Assembly: GCA_024244705.1 (NCBI GenBank)
Contig: JAAEOK010000077.1
Span: 1-64,000 of the forward strand
Source: Alphaproteobacteria bacterium
GTDB taxonomy: Bacteria > Pseudomonadota > Alphaproteobacteria > JAAEOK01
DNA: 64,000 nt
Direction: 5' to 3'
This document shows positions 7,276 through 17,025 of this stretch, one piece after another. The position numbers and the translations under genes are program-made. The notes below the pieces were generated by a model, which saw only the letters and a program-made list of their open reading frames with translations, did no database searches and was not told the origin of the DNA. Numbering within the stretch: the stretch's first letter is position 1; each line of letters starts with the position of its first letter.

Positions 7276-9333
7276 CTATTCGTCCTCCTTCTTGCGGCCC
7301 TCGACCTCTCTGGCGATGCTGTGGGCGTCGCGAGCGGAGCGGAAAACGTCACCCATGCGGGCGACATTGGGGTTCTCGACGCCGATCTCCTTCATCATCT
7401 CGTCGATCAGCGGCGCCTGAGCGCGGTAGCGGAGCGCGCTTTCGATGACCTCGTCGGTCGGCGAGCGATGGCCGTCGCCACCGTTGCCGCCGAGGCCGTC
7501 GACATGGAGGATCTTGATCGCCTCGATCCGTTCCATCGGGCGTACGCTCTCGCGGACAATGCCCTCGAGGCGGTCGATCATCTTCGACCGCAGCATCGCC
7601 GCCCGGGCGTCCTGGCTGAGAACGTTCTCGGCCTCGTTGCGCAGGCGCTGGGCTTCGGCGGCGACGGCGGCGGTGATCTTCTCGGTCTCGGCGGCGATGC
7701 GGGCGGTGTCGGCGTCCTTGTCGGCCAACAGCCGGTCGACGGCCGCGATGCGCTCGGCGATCTCGGTTTCGCGGACCGTCGCCACCTTCTCTTCGGCCTC
7801 GACGGTGCGCGCGCGGGCGCCTTCGACCTCGATGCGGGCCTCGGCTTCCTCGAGCTGTTTCTGGAGCACGGTAATCTGGCGCCCGATCTCCGCCAGTTCC
7901 AGCGCCTGCGCCCGCTCGACCTCGAGCCGCTTGAGGTCGCGGTCCTGGACGATCCGCGCCTCCTCGAGGCCGCGGTTGGACGCGATCCGTGCGCGCTCGA
8001 TCTCCTCCTGGGCGGAGATCTCGGCTTCCTCGATGGATTGGCGCTGGGCGACCTGATGCGAGCGCAGCAACCGGTCGCGCTCGATCCGCGCCTTATCGAG
8101 CACCTGTTCCTGGGCGATGCGGGCGGTCTCGACGGCCTTCTGCGACGCGATCCGCGCGGTCTCGATCTCCTGCCCGCGGGCGATGTCGCGACCTTCCGTT
8201 TCCTCCTCGGCGATGATCCGCGCTTCGCGCAATTGCCGATCCGAGACGATGCGCGCCCGTTCCACGTCCTCGTTGGCAGTGATTTCCGCGGTATCGAGCT
8301 CGTGGCGTTGCTCGATCTGCTGCGTCCGGATGTGCTTCTCGCGCTCGATGCGCGATTCCTCAAGCGCACGTTCCTGGGCGATTCGCACCCGCTCGACCTC
8401 TTCCCGGGCCTTGATCTCGGCCTCTTCGACGGTGCGCCGGTGGCCGATCTCGTAGGCGCGCGTCTCCTGTTCGCTGGCAATCCGCGACCGCTCGGCCTCG
8501 GCCTCCTCGGCGACCCGGGTCTGCTGGATCTGGGCCTGCTGGGCGGCGCGCAGGGCCTCGACCTCGCGCTCCTGTTCGAGACGCGAGCGCTCGCTTTCCT
8601 GTTCCAGCTTGAGGGTGTCCTGCTCGACCTCCAGATTGCGGCTGCGGATCGCGACCATGGCCGACTGTTCGATGTCGTTGCGCAGCTTGCGGCGCTCTTC
8701 GATGGTCCCGATCAATTGCGTCAGGCCTTCGGCGTCGAATCGGTTGGCCGGGTTAAAGAATTCGAGGTTGGTCTGATCGAGATCGGTGATCGCCACCGAT
8801 TCCAGTTCAAGGCCGTTGCGCGCCAGCGCGCCCGCCGCCCGTTCCTCGACGACGGCGACATAGTCGCCGCGTTTCTCGTGCATCTCGTCGAGCGACATCT
8901 CGGCCGCGACCGAACGGAGCGCGGCCACGAACTTTCCGAGCAGCAGGTCGGCCAGGCTGTCGGGCTCCATCGTGCGGCGGCCCAGCGTCGAGGCAGCGGC
9001 GGCGACCGCCGCTGGTTCCTGGATGACACGGACGAAGAACTCGGCCTCGATATCGACACGCATGCGGTCGCGCGTGATCACCGCGTCCTCGCGGGTTCGC
9101 GCCACCGGGATGCGTACGACGTTGAGGTTGACCGCGGTCACCTCATGGACGATCGGCAGGACCAGTGCCCCGCCATTGATCACCACCGTTTCGCCGCCGA
9201 ATCCGGTTCGCACGAAGGCGACTTCCTTGCTCGACCGGCGATAGAGCCAGTTAAGCAGGTAGACGACGACCACGATCAGGACGATCGCGACAATGAGCCA
9301 AAGAATGATCGATCCGATCAACGCACCGGTCAT
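7276..9333 (-). CDS. Flotillin-like SPFH protein with long 11-residue repeat domain
   Basis: The 685-residue protein has one N-terminal transmembrane helix (about residues 5-30), an SPFH/Band 7 domain (about 35-200) and a long highly charged helical region. From about residue 284 to 485 the sequence follows an 11-residue period beginning R/E-I-A/E (RIAQERALEES, RIEREKHIRTQ, QIEQRHELDTA, and so on, about 18 units). A larger 88-residue repeat (8 x 11) relates the segment at 317 to that at 405. The C-terminus (about 630-685) resembles flotillins again. Flotillins scaffold membrane microdomains; inside a transporter operon it may organise the permease in the membrane, which is inference. Confidence 0.85.
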   Translation of the reverse strand: MTGALIGSIILWLIVAIVLIVVVVYLLNWLYRRSSKEVAFVRTGFGGETVVINGGALVLPIVHEVTAVNLNVVRIPVARTREDAVITRDRMRVDIEAEFFVRVIQEPAAVAAAASTLGRRTMEPDSLADLLLGKFVAALRSVAAEMSLDEMHEKRGDYVAVVEERAAGALARNGLELESVAITDLDQTNLEFFNPANRFDAEGLTQLIGTIEERRKLRNDIEQSAMVAIRSRNLEVEQDTLKLEQESERSRLEQEREVEALRAAQQAQIQQTRVAEEAEAERSRIASEQETRAYEIGHRRTVEEAEIKAREEVERVRIAQERALEESRIEREKHIRTQQIEQRHELDTAEITANEDVERARIVSDRQLREARIIAEEETEGRDIARGQEIETARIASQKAVETARIAQEQVLDKARIERDRLLRSHQVAQRQSIEEAEISAQEEIERARIASNRGLEEARIVQDRDLKRLEVERAQALELAEIGRQITVLQKQLEEAEARIEVEGARARTVEAEEKVATVRETEIAERIAAVDRLLADKDADTARIAAETEKITAAVAAEAQRLRNEAENVLSQDARAAMLRSKMIDRLEGIVRESVRPMERIEAIKILHVDGLGGNGGDGHRSPTDEVIESALRYRAQAPLIDEMMKEIGVENPNVARMGDVFRSARDAHSIAREVEGRKKEDE

Positions 9334-9348
9334 GATTCCATCCTCCCT

Positions 9349-10182
9349 TTAGCCGCTCGCAATATTCTTGAAGGCCATGGTTTGCTCGGTCAGCGCGCTT
9401 TCCGTCGGCAGCCGTTCCATCGACGAGGCGCCATAGAAGCCATGGCAGGTCTCTGTATTGTCCAGGACATAACGGGCGTCGGCCGGCATCGACACCGGCC
9501 CGCCATGAACCAGAACGATGATGTCCGGGTTGATCTTGAGCGCCGCTTGCGCCCAGGCATCGACCAGCGCCGGGCAGTCCTCGAGGGCCAAGGCGGTCGC
9601 GGCGCCGATCGACCCACCGGTCGTCAGGCCGAGGTGGCAGACGACGAAATCGGCTCCCGCCTCCGCCATTGCCGCCGCATCGTCCTCGTTGAACACATAG
9701 GGCGTGGTCAGCAGGTCCTTCTCGCGGGCGAGGCGGATCAGATCGACCTCCTGGCCATAGGACATGCCGGTTTCTTCGAGATTGGCGCGGAAGCTGCCGT
9801 CGAAGAGGCCGACCGTCGGAAAATTCTGGACGCCGGTAAAGCCGACCGCCTTCAACTCGTCGAGGAAGCGGTCGAAGATGCAGAACGGGTCGGTCCCGTT
9901 GACGCCCGCCAGCACCGGCGTTTGGTGCACCACCGGCAGCACCTCGCGGGCCATTTCCATGACCACGTCGTTGGCGTTGCCATAGGCCATCAGCCCGGCC
10001 AGCGACCCGCGTCCGGCCATCCGGTAGCGCCCTGAATTGTAAATCACGATGAGGTCGATGCCGCCCGCCTCCTCGCATTTGGCGGACAGGCCGGTGCCGG
10101 CGCCGCCGCCGATGATCGCCACGCCCCGGCGTTTCATGTCGTGGAACTTTTCCAGCAGGTCTTTTCGCTCAAAGCGCGGCAT
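9349..10182 (-). CDS. PEP_hydrolase-family TIM-barrel protein
   Basis: The 277-residue protein is a full-length family member: [13 protein letters not shown], the [17 protein letters not shown] segment, [56 protein letters not shown] and SSMERLPTE. Its start overlaps the 3' end of the LivF-UPF0261 fusion gene by 14 bp, so the two Tm-1-type halves are made from adjacent, probably coupled, cistrons, as in the block at 697-2799. The ligand or reaction is unknown. The flotillin gene follows after 15 bp. Confidence 0.87.
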   Translation of the reverse strand: MPRFERKDLLEKFHDMKRRGVAIIGGGAGTGLSAKCEEAGGIDLIVIYNSGRYRMAGRGSLAGLMAYGNANDVVMEMAREVLPVVHQTPVLAGVNGTDPFCIFDRFLDELKAVGFTGVQNFPTVGLFDGSFRANLEETGMSYGQEVDLIRLAREKDLLTTPYVFNEDDAAAMAEAGADFVVCHLGLTTGGSIGAATALALEDCPALVDAWAQAALKINPDIIVLVHGGPVSMPADARYVLDNTETCHGFYGASSMERLPTESALTEQTMAFKNIASG

Positions 10183-12460
10183 GTTGGCGCATCCTCGTTG
10201 TTGGGTGGATTTCTTCCAGGGCCTCGACGACCGCCGTCGCGAAGGCCGGGTCGTTGATGTTGTAGGGCGTGCGAATTAGGCGGCGGGTCGTTGTCTCCTG
10301 GAACCGCGTCGCGATCGCATCGAACAGTGCCTTGTCGGCGGCCGGATCGTGGAACGGCTGGCCCGGCGCATCGAGCGCTGAGACGCCGCCCTCCGGGATC
10401 AGGAAGCGCACCGGGCCGGTCATCTCGTTCAGCCGGCCGGCGATCCAATCGCCCATCCGCGCGTTCTCCTCGGCGGTCGTGCGCATCAAGGTGACCTGGG
10501 GATTGTGCTCGACGAAGGTGCGGCCGCGGTAGCGCTCGGGGACCGTGTCACGGGCGCCGAAATTGACCATGTCGAGCGCCCCGACCGACCCGACATAGGG
10601 AATGCGCGTGCGGATGAACGCGCCGAAGCGGTCCTCGGTCGCGGGAAAGACGCCGCCCATCATCATGTCGCAAACCTCGGTCGTCGTCAGGTCTACCGCC
10701 GCCGCCAGCATGAAGCTGTCGGCCAGCTTTTCCATCGACCGACCGCCGGTGCCGGTGGCATGAAACACCAGGCAGTCGTATCGGTCGTCGAGCAGCGCAG
10801 TGATCTGCTGGACGGCCGTCGTGGTGACGCCGAACATGGTCAGGCCGAGGCCAGGCTTCTCGGGCCCGGCCCGCCGATGTTGCGCCTCCTCGGCGCCGTC
10901 TTGGACCATGCCGGCCAAGGCGTTGGCCGCGTTCGCCAGGACCCGCCTGGAAATCCGGTTGAGCCCCTGCACGTCGGTGACCGAATACATCATCATGATG
11001 TCCGACGGGCCGACATACCGGCCAACATCGCCGGAGGCGACGGTCGAGACCATGACCTTCGGAATGCCAACAGGAAGGCCGCGCATGCCGGGCGTCACCA
11101 GCGAGGTGCCGCCGGAACCGCCGGCGGAGATGATGCCGCCGACGCCGCGCTGGCGCTGGAGCCAGTTCTCGAACGCCTCGGCCATGGCGCCCACCGCCGC
11201 GCCGCGATCGCCGGTAAACATCGCCGCCGCGCCGCTGCGGTGATAGGCGGCCACGACATGGGGCGGGACGTCGGCCGATGACGGCCGGCCCGAGGTCGAC
11301 AGGTCGACAGTGCGCACCGGCAGGCCATGGTCGGCCAGAACATCACGAATGTAGCTGAGCTCCGCCCCCTTGGTATCGAAAGTGCCGACGACATAGACAT
11401 CGTTGCCGGCAAGGGCGTGGAGCGGGGTCGGCGGCTCCTTGAAGATGGGCTCGGGCTTGGCGTCGAAAGGCCGGACCGGCGCGGTGTCGGCGGCCGGTCG
11501 CGGCGGCGCTTCCTGGCCACCTTCGCCCTCGCGCCAGGCGGCGCTCGACCACCGGGTCGGCGCCATATAGACGAGGTTTGTCGCAGCCACTGGTTCAGGC
11601 ACGGATTCGGGCGCAGGTTCGGGCGCGGCCCTCAATTCTTCGGCCGCCGCCGGTTCCACGACCTCGGGCGCGGTTGGTTCGGGCGCGGGCGCTGCGGGCA
11701 CCGCCGGTTCGGGGTCCTGGTGGGAATGGCGGCCGACGCCGAGCAACTGCTCCTGCAGGGTGCGGTCGCCGGCAAGTTCCTGCGCCGGCATCACCCGGCT
11801 GATGCGGCCGTTAACCATGATCGCGACGTCGTCGGCGATCGAGGTGGCGACCGCGATGTTCTGTTCGATCAGCAGGATCGCGACATCGCGTTCGGCGGCA
11901 AGCGTCGCCAGCAGCGACTCGACCTGCTCGACGATGAGCGGCGCCAGGCCCTCGGTCGGCTCGTCCAGAATCAGCAGCCGCGGGTTCTGCAACAGGGCGC
12001 GCGAGATCGCCAGCATCTGCTGCTCGCCGCCCGATAGCTGGCCGGCGCGGTTGCGCCGACGCTCGTCAAGGCGCGGGAAGGTCTCGTAGATGCGGTCGAT
12101 GGTCCACGCGCCGTCACCGCTCTCGGCGAGCCGCAGATGCTCGTCGACGCTGAGCGAGGGCCAGAGCCGCCGTCCCTGCGGCGTGTAACCGACACCCTTG
12201 GCGGCGATCCGGTAGGGCGGCAGGCCGGCGAGCTCGTCGCCCTCGAAGCGGACCGAGCCGCGTCGGACCGGCAACAGGCCGACGATGGCGTTGCACAGGG
12301 TCGTCTTGCCCATGCCGTTGCGTCCGACCACCGCATGGACGCCGTGCTCCAGCGTCAGGTCGACGCCCTGGAGCGCGTGGGATTGGCCGTAATAGACATG
12401 CAGATCCCGAATCTGCAGCGCGGGCGCAGGTTCCCGGCGCTCGCGTTCGCGCCTACGCAT
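10169..12460 (-). CDS. LivF-type ABC ATPase fused to UPF0261 (Tm-1-like) domain
   Basis: The 763-residue protein begins with a LivF-type ATPase: Walker [10 protein letters not shown] at 46-54, Q-loop near Q95, signature LSGGEQQ at 142-148, Walker [11 protein letters not shown] at 162-171, and an EQN switch region as in other LivF proteins. Residues 245-350 form a Pro/Ala/Glu-rich linker. From about 354 a complete UPF0261 domain follows ([67 protein letters not shown] at the end). LivF is normally about 235 residues with no such extension. It overlaps the livG-like gene by 8 bp and the TIM-barrel gene by 14 bp. The fusion physically ties the Tm-1-like domain to the transporter at the inner face of the membrane. 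Confidence 0.9.
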   Translation of the reverse strand: MRRRERERREPAPALQIRDLHVYYGQSHALQGVDLTLEHGVHAVVGRNGMGKTTLCNAIVGLLPVRRGSVRFEGDELAGLPPYRIAAKGVGYTPQGRRLWPSLSVDEHLRLAESGDGAWTIDRIYETFPRLDERRRNRAGQLSGGEQQMLAISRALLQNPRLLILDEPTEGLAPLIVEQVESLLATLAAERDVAILLIEQNIAVATSIADDVAIMVNGRISRVMPAQELAGDRTLQEQLLGVGRHSHQDPEPAVPAAPAPEPTAPEVVEPAAAEELRAAPEPAPESVPEPVAATNLVYMAPTRWSSAAWREGEGGQEAPPRPAADTAPVRPFDAKPEPIFKEPPTPLHALAGNDVYVVGTFDTKGAELSYIRDVLADHGLPVRTVDLSTSGRPSSADVPPHVVAAYHRSGAAAMFTGDRGAAVGAMAEAFENWLQRQRGVGGIISAGGSGGTSLVTPGMRGLPVGIPKVMVSTVASGDVGRYVGPSDIMMMYSVTDVQGLNRISRRVLANAANALAGMVQDGAEEAQHRRAGPEKPGLGLTMFGVTTTAVQQITALLDDRYDCLVFHATGTGGRSMEKLADSFMLAAAVDLTTTEVCDMMMGGVFPATEDRFGAFIRTRIPYVGSVGALDMVNFGARDTVPERYRGRTFVEHNPQVTLMRTTAEENARMGDWIAGRLNEMTGPVRFLIPEGGVSALDAPGQPFHDPAADKALFDAIATRFQETTTRRLIRTPYNINDPAFATAVVEALEEIHPTTRMRQHAAL

Positions 12461-13247
12461 GGCCCTGCCCCAGATAGATTTCCTGCACCTCGGGGTCGTT
12501 TTCGATCTCGTCCGGCGTCCCTTCCTTGAAGATCCGCCCGTTGTGCATCATCGTCACGCTCTCCGAGACCCGCAGCGCCACGTCCATGTCGTGCTCGATG
12601 ATGATGTATCCGATGTGATCGGGCAGCGAGCGCAGGATCTCGACCAGTTCCCCCCGTTCGGTCGGCGACAGGCCGGCCGCGGGCTCGTCGAACAACAACA
12701 GCCGGGGCGCCCCGGCCAGCGCCAGGGCGATTTCGAGCTGGCGCTGCTGCCCGTGGCTGAGCGCGGCGACCGCCGTGTCCCGCACATTGTCGAGATGCAC
12801 GGCCTCGAGCAGCGTTTCCGCGGCCTGCATCGCGGTGTCGTCGGGCGGCGGTCGGCGCAGCGCGAACCGCCCGCGGCTGACCCCACGGCAGGCGAGGTAG
12901 ATGTTGTCGATCACGCTGAGGCCGTCGAATAGCAGCGAGATCTGATAGGTCCGGCGCAGGCCGCGCCGAATCCGTTCGTGGACCGGAAAGTCGGTCACAT
13001 CCTCACCAAACAGGCGCACGCGGCCCGTGGTCGGCGGGAAATCGCCGGTGATGGCATTGAACAAGGTCGTCTTGCCGGCACCGTTCGAGCCCAGAACCGC
13101 GCGTCGTTCCCCCGCCTGCACCGTCAGATTGATGTCGGCAAGGGCGACCAGCGCGCCGAAATGGCGGCTGACCGCTTCAAGCTCCAGCGCAAAACGGCCG
13201 GCGCTTTGAAGTCGGGACAGCGCGTCGGTTCCGGGCGTCGACGGCAT
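12453..13247 (-). CDS. ABC transporter ATP-binding protein, LivG type
   Basis: The 264-residue ATPase has Walker [10 protein letters not shown], a Q-loop region RRTYQIS, signature [10 protein letters not shown], Walker [14 protein letters not shown] and the switch histidine in IIEHDMDV. LivG-type proteins pair with LivF and drive a LivH/LivM permease of the HAAT class (branched-chain amino acids, amides, urea and similar). The first 16 residues extend beyond the usual LivG start; an internal start is possible. It lies 5 bp after the binding-protein gene and overlaps the fusion gene by 8 bp, which supports a single operon and ATPase pair. Confidence 0.9.
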   Translation of the reverse strand: MPSTPGTDALSRLQSAGRFALELEAVSRHFGALVALADINLTVQAGERRAVLGSNGAGKTTLFNAITGDFPPTTGRVRLFGEDVTDFPVHERIRRGLRRTYQISLLFDGLSVIDNIYLACRGVSRGRFALRRPPPDDTAMQAAETLLEAVHLDNVRDTAVAALSHGQQRQLEIALALAGAPRLLLFDEPAAGLSPTERGELVEILRSLPDHIGYIIIEHDMDVALRVSESVTMMHNGRIFKEGTPDEIENDPEVQEIYLGQGHA

Positions 13248-13252
13248 CGGAC

Positions 13253-14500
13253 TTACATGCAGGACGGGTTTTCGCGGCCGACCTGCCCGTATTTCAGGAA
13301 CTCCTCATAGGAGAGGCCGAAGGTCTGCGTGACCTGTGGGATCACCTCGATCGTCTTGTTGAGCAGGTTCCCATCGGGTCCTTCGATCACTTCGGTCAGG
13401 AACATGTCCGCGATCGCCTGGCGCCGTTCGTCGAGCGACACCTTGCCGGTCGGGGTGTCGAATTCCAACGCGGACAGGGCCGCGCGGAACTTGACGCCAC
13501 CGTCGGAGAGGTCGCCGCCGACCTCGTTGAGCGCCAACAGGGCCGCCTTGGTATTGATGTAATAGCCATGGGCGAACAGCGAGGGCGACGGGAAGCCGTC
13601 CGGGAACTGCTTCTTGTAGGCAGCAACGAACCCGTTCCACGCCGGATTGTCCCAGGTGTCGGAGATTGGTCCCGCCGACGGCGTGCCGATCACGAAATCG
13701 CGGGTCCGGCCCTTCGAGCCGAGCACGGTCTGGTCAACGGTGATCGATCCGCCAATCAACGGCAGCTCGCCGCCGGTCTGCTCGTACTGGGTCAGGAAGT
13801 TGACCGCATCGGCGCCACCGAGCGCGACGTAGATCGCATCGACGTCATCCGGGAGCGCGGCGATGACCGACGAATAGTCCTTGTTGCCGATCGGGACCCA
13901 GAACCGGGCATCGATCGGCGCCTTGCCGCCGAGGCGGCAGAACGGCTCAAGAAAGCCGAAGACCTGGGTATAGGGGAAGGAATAGTCCTCGGCGAGCACG
14001 GCGACCTTGCGGTAGCCCTTCTTGTTGTAGGCATACTCGCCGAGCCCGGCCATCCACTGGGCGCCATCGGTGCTGAAGCGGAAGAAGTTCTCCGCCGGGC
14101 TGCGCAGGGTCGTGTCCTGGGCCGCCGAGGTGCCGTTGAGGAAGGTCACGTTGGGTTGGGTCTTGGCATAATCCTTGACCGCGAGGCCCTCGGAACCCGA
14201 CAGCGGGCCGATCAGGACCTTGACGCCGTCCTGCTCGACGAGCTTCCGCGTCGCGCGGATCGCGCTGTCGGGCGACGCGTCCGACGATCCGGTGATGAGT
14301 TCGATCTTCTTGCCGCCGGCCATGTGGCCGAACTCTTCGAGCGCCATCCGGACGCCCCGGATGCCGTCCTCACCGGGCGCGGCAAACGCGCCCTCCAATG
14401 TTGCCAACGCGCCCAACTTGATTGAATCCTGGGCGACGGCAGGGCTCGCGAATGCCAACACGATGGCCGCCGCAAGTGCTTTCTTGGCTAGTCCGTGCAT
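13253..14500 (-). CDS. ABC transporter periplasmic solute-binding protein, LivJ/amide type
   Basis: The start at 14500 is chosen for GGAGGTGATT just upstream. The 415-residue product has a cleavable signal peptide ending ASPAVAQ, then the type I periplasmic-binding fold: DSIKLGALATLEGAFA, GEDGIRGVRMALEEFG, ATRKLVEQDGVKVLIGP, and GYRKVAVLAEDYSFPY. It captures the ligand for the LivHM permease encoded just downstream in the sequence but upstream in transcription. The specificity cannot be read from the sequence; the neighbours argue against a simple amino-acid transporter. Confidence 0.9.
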   Translation of the reverse strand: MHGLAKKALAAAIVLAFASPAVAQDSIKLGALATLEGAFAAPGEDGIRGVRMALEEFGHMAGGKKIELITGSSDASPDSAIRATRKLVEQDGVKVLIGPLSGSEGLAVKDYAKTQPNVTFLNGTSAAQDTTLRSPAENFFRFSTDGAQWMAGLGEYAYNKKGYRKVAVLAEDYSFPYTQVFGFLEPFCRLGGKAPIDARFWVPIGNKDYSSVIAALPDDVDAIYVALGGADAVNFLTQYEQTGGELPLIGGSITVDQTVLGSKGRTRDFVIGTPSAGPISDTWDNPAWNGFVAAYKKQFPDGFPSPSLFAHGYYINTKAALLALNEVGGDLSDGGVKFRAALSALEFDTPTGKVSLDERRQAIADMFLTEVIEGPDGNLLNKTIEVIPQVTQTFGLSYEEFLKYGQVGRENPSCM

Positions 14501-14515
14501 AATCACCTCCACTGT

Positions 14516-15586
14516 TCAGGTTTGTTCGAGCGACCCGGCAGCGTGCCGGTCGACCCGTTCCACGCGGCCGGACTTGGACCGCGTGCTTCCGCCAATCCGG
14601 AGCCGGGGACGGATCCGGTGCCAAATGCCGATAAGGCCATCCGGCGAAAATAAAACCACCAAAAGAAATGCCACTCCGATCACGGTGTTGAACCGCTCCC
14701 GGTCGATCAGGTCGATCGCGAAATTCTCGAGCAGGACAAAGGCCAGCGCCCCGAGGAACGGCCCGACCGGGTGCCGGATGCCGCCAATCACGGCAATGAC
14801 CAGGATGTCGATGACGATGCCGACGCCGACCGAGCCCGAGGATATGCGGCCGTTGAACCAGACAAATAGGACGCCCGCGGTGGCCGCGATCAGGCCGGAC
14901 AGAAAATAGGCGACGATGCGATGCAGGGTTACGTTGTAGCCGAGCGCGCGCATGCGCCGCGGGTTATCGCGGATGGCCTGGAGCCCGAGCCCGAAGGTCG
15001 AGCGCGAGGCGTAAAGGACGGCGAGGAAGAAGAAGCCCGCCACGGCCAACGATAAATAGTAGAACGGCACTGGATCGCGCCAATAGACCCCAAGCAGCGT
15101 CGGCGGCTCGACCCCGGCGAAGCCCGTCCAGCCGTTGAACAGCACGTAGTTCTGCCGCACCAGGTAGAAGAAGGCGACGGCGATCGCCAGCGTGATCATG
15201 ATCGTATAGATACCCTCGGTCCGGACCGCGACCGCGCCGACGAAGGCGCTGAACAGGGCGGCGCCGAGAATGGCGGTCGGCACGAACAGCCACCACGGCC
15301 AGTCGAGCCCCATCACTTCGACGCTGTTGTCGCCGAGGATCGCGACCAGATAGCCGGCGAGGCCGGCCACCGTCATTTGGGCCAGGCTGACCATGCCGCC
15401 ATAGCCGGCCAGCATCATCAGCGACAGCGCGATCGTCCCGAGGATCAGCGAATAGGCCCCGATCTGGAAGACGAAAAAGTCGGAGGCGAAGGTCGGATAG
15501 GCGATCAGGACGACCACGGTGGCGATTGCCGCTGGATGGATATCGCTGACGGAATGGCGGCCGGAGAATAGGCTGCGCGCGTTCAT
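14516..15586 (-). CDS. ABC transporter permease, LivM type
   Basis: The real gene begins at the ATG at 15586 (MNARSLFSGRHSVSD); the open frame further upstream only shadows livH. The 356-residue protein has roughly nine hydrophobic segments and LivM hallmarks: YSLILGTIALSLMMLAGYGG, VSLAQMTVAGLAGY, the EAA-like loop AIRDNPRRMRALGYNV, and the C-terminal GGIRHPVGPFLGALAFVLLE. It forms the permease dimer with LivH, whose stop codon is only 2 bp before this start. The C-terminus is basic and carries on beyond the last membrane segment. Confidence 0.9.
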   Translation of the reverse strand: MNARSLFSGRHSVSDIHPAAIATVVVLIAYPTFASDFFVFQIGAYSLILGTIALSLMMLAGYGGMVSLAQMTVAGLAGYLVAILGDNSVEVMGLDWPWWLFVPTAILGAALFSAFVGAVAVRTEGIYTIMITLAIAVAFFYLVRQNYVLFNGWTGFAGVEPPTLLGVYWRDPVPFYYLSLAVAGFFFLAVLYASRSTFGLGLQAIRDNPRRMRALGYNVTLHRIVAYFLSGLIAATAGVLFVWFNGRISSGSVGVGIVIDILVIAVIGGIRHPVGPFLGALAFVLLENFAIDLIDRERFNTVIGVAFLLVVLFSPDGLIGIWHRIRPRLRIGGSTRSKSGRVERVDRHAAGSLEQT

Positions 15587-15588
15587 GC

Positions 15589-16599
15589 CTAGCGTTCCCC
15601 CATGATGCCCTGCGGACGCACGGCGAGGACGACGACCATGATCAGGAACGTCAGCACGACGCCGTAAGTCGGGAAGTAGGCGAGGCCGAACTGTTCGGCG
15701 AGCCCGATCAACAGGGCGCCGATCGCCGCGCCGGTGACCGAGCCGAGGCCGCCGACGATGACCACGATCAGGGACGCCAGCAGGTAACGGAGGTCCTCGC
15801 CCGGTGCAATTGACAGCGCCGTCCCGCCGACGACGCCGGCAAACCCGGCCAGCCCGGCGCCGATCGCGAAGACAAGGGCGAAGACGAGCTGCACGTTGAC
15901 CCCGGTTGCCGACAGCATCTCGCGGTCGTTGACGCCGGCGCGGATCATCATCCCGACCCGGGTCCGGTTGAGGAACAGCCAGAGGCCGATCCCGACCGCG
16001 ACCGCGACGAAGAGGACGGACAGGCGATAGACCGGATATTTGATGTAGACCGGGTCGCCCGAGGCCTTGATTACCGATACCACCGGCAGGCTGGCCGCAC
16101 CGAACAGCCATTCCGGCGGCTGGAACTGATAGGTGGTGCCGGTCCACACCGCCAGCATCAGGTCGGCGGCGATGATCGAGATGCCGATCGTGACCAGGGT
16201 CTGGCGCAAATCGTCCCCTTCCATGCGGCGAAAGACGAGGACCTGCAACAGCATCCCGCTGAGCCCGATGGCGACGAAGGCGGCGGCAAGGCCGAGGAAC
16301 CAATTGCCGCTGGCCTCGGCGACCTCGTAGCCGATATAGGCGCCGAGAAGATACATCGAGCCGTGCGCCAAGTTGACGTTGCGCATCAGGCCGAAGACCA
16401 GGGTGAAGCCGCTGGCGACGAGGAAATACAGCCCGCCCAGGGTGATCCCGTTGAGCAGCGTATTGACGAAGGTCTTCTTGCGGCCGAGGGCGTCGATCAG
16501 CCAATCGGGCCAGACCGCGGCGATCAGCCACAGAAAAAGCGCCGCAACAACGGCGATCACGATCGCCCAAAAGGTATGGCGCTCGATGAACTGCCTCAT
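15589..16599 (-). CDS. ABC transporter permease, LivH type
   Basis: The 336-residue membrane protein has the LivH signature NTLLNGITLGGLYFLVASG, GLMRNVNLAHGSMYLLGAYI and the ATPase-contact loop GVNDREMLSATGVNV. It also has an N-terminal membrane helix and a short segment ahead of the core. It is the first gene of the minus-strand train and the likely transcription start lies in the 426-bp upstream gap. A GC-rich hairpin stands directly before its start codon, which may limit ribosome access. Confidence 0.9.
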   Translation of the reverse strand: MRQFIERHTFWAIVIAVVAALFLWLIAAVWPDWLIDALGRKKTFVNTLLNGITLGGLYFLVASGFTLVFGLMRNVNLAHGSMYLLGAYIGYEVAEASGNWFLGLAAAFVAIGLSGMLLQVLVFRRMEGDDLRQTLVTIGISIIAADLMLAVWTGTTYQFQPPEWLFGAASLPVVSVIKASGDPVYIKYPVYRLSVLFVAVAVGIGLWLFLNRTRVGMMIRAGVNDREMLSATGVNVQLVFALVFAIGAGLAGFAGVVGGTALSIAPGEDLRYLLASLIVVIVGGLGSVTGAAIGALLIGLAEQFGLAYFPTYGVVLTFLIMVVVLAVRPQGIMGER

Positions 16600-16607
16600 G
16601 GGGTTTT

Positions 16608-16633
16608 CCGTGCCGGCCTAAGGCCGGACACGG
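16608..16633 (-). promoter_or_regulatory. Leader hairpin directly before livH
   Basis: On the minus strand CCGTGTCCGGCC and GGCCGGCACGG flank a TTA loop, giving a near-perfect 11-bp stem with one mismatch, 8 bases before the livH ATG. No T-run follows, so it is not a standard terminator. It could occlude the ribosome-binding site or stabilise the 5' end of the message. Confidence 0.5.
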
Positions 16634-16827
16634 CGCTCCCGCGTGGCGCCGAAATGCGGCATATCGTTGTCCCTCCCTGCGGCGCCGTCGCCAGCGCGAC
16701 GGACACCCTTCATTTCGCTAGCGCGGGCCCCCGATCGGGCGGCGCCCATACCGCTGCAGCGTTGTTAGTTCCGCTTTGAAAAGCCTGTCTCGCCGGGACC
16801 GCCGCTGCAACCGGCGAAATCAATCGA

Positions 16828-16847
16828 TTGGGTAAATTTGGGTAAAA
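16828..16847. repeat. 10-bp tandem direct repeat in AT-rich control region
   Basis: TTGGGTAAAT at 16828-16837 is followed directly by TTGGGTAAAA at 16838-16847. The 10-bp period puts both copies on the same face of the helix, as expected of a tandem protein-binding site. It sits in the divergent control region of the transporter operon, so the nearby Fis-type regulator is the natural candidate ligand, but that is inference. Confidence 0.6.
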
Positions 16848-17025
16848 TTATTTGATATATTGACTGAATCCATTTTCGGTCGTGAGTCATTCTCAGGCCG
16901 GTCCGACCGAATCGCCATGGCGCGACCCCTTGCCGACCGTGGGACATCGGCCGGCTGCGGCGCGATGCCCGGAAAGGACGGCTTATCGCGGTCGCAATTC
17001 GGCCGGCCGGGGGCTAGGCTGGCCG

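Larger units (their letters stand above)
16600..17025. other. Divergent intergenic control region
   Basis: This 426-bp gap lies between livH (minus) and the short TIM-barrel relative (plus), and must carry the promoters of both. The livH-proximal part is GC-rich with a hairpin at 16608-16633. The middle, 16820-16870, is strikingly AT-rich for this genome and contains a 10-bp tandem repeat followed by TTTGATATATTGAC. I see no convincing gene in it. Confidence 0.6.

Noticed and set aside
8000-8500. Roughly 33-bp periodic DNA pattern that could suggest a repeat array or CRISPR
   Set aside because: The period comes from the 11-residue protein repeats of the flotillin; the units vary and there are no spacer-like segments or cas genes.
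7321-10035. A 904-codon open frame on the plus strand opposite the flotillin and barrel genes
   Set aside because: It is the mirror of the repetitive GC-rich minus-strand genes; it has no recognisable domain and no ribosome site, while the minus-strand genes are clear.
1969-10182. Assigning phosphoenolpyruvate hydrolysis to the barrel proteins
   Set aside because: The family name implies it, but no residues visible here establish this reaction and the gene context points to another substrate.
14516-16570. A single 684-residue permease gene covering livM and the livH region
   Set aside because: The upper part is out of frame with the clear LivH protein; LivM starts at 15586, just after the livH stop.
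16644-16657. TGGC...TGC arrangement resembling a sigma-54 promoter near livH
   Set aside because: The spacing between the GG and GC elements is one base short of the usual 10, and the local regulator lacks the GAFTGA loop needed for sigma-54 contact.
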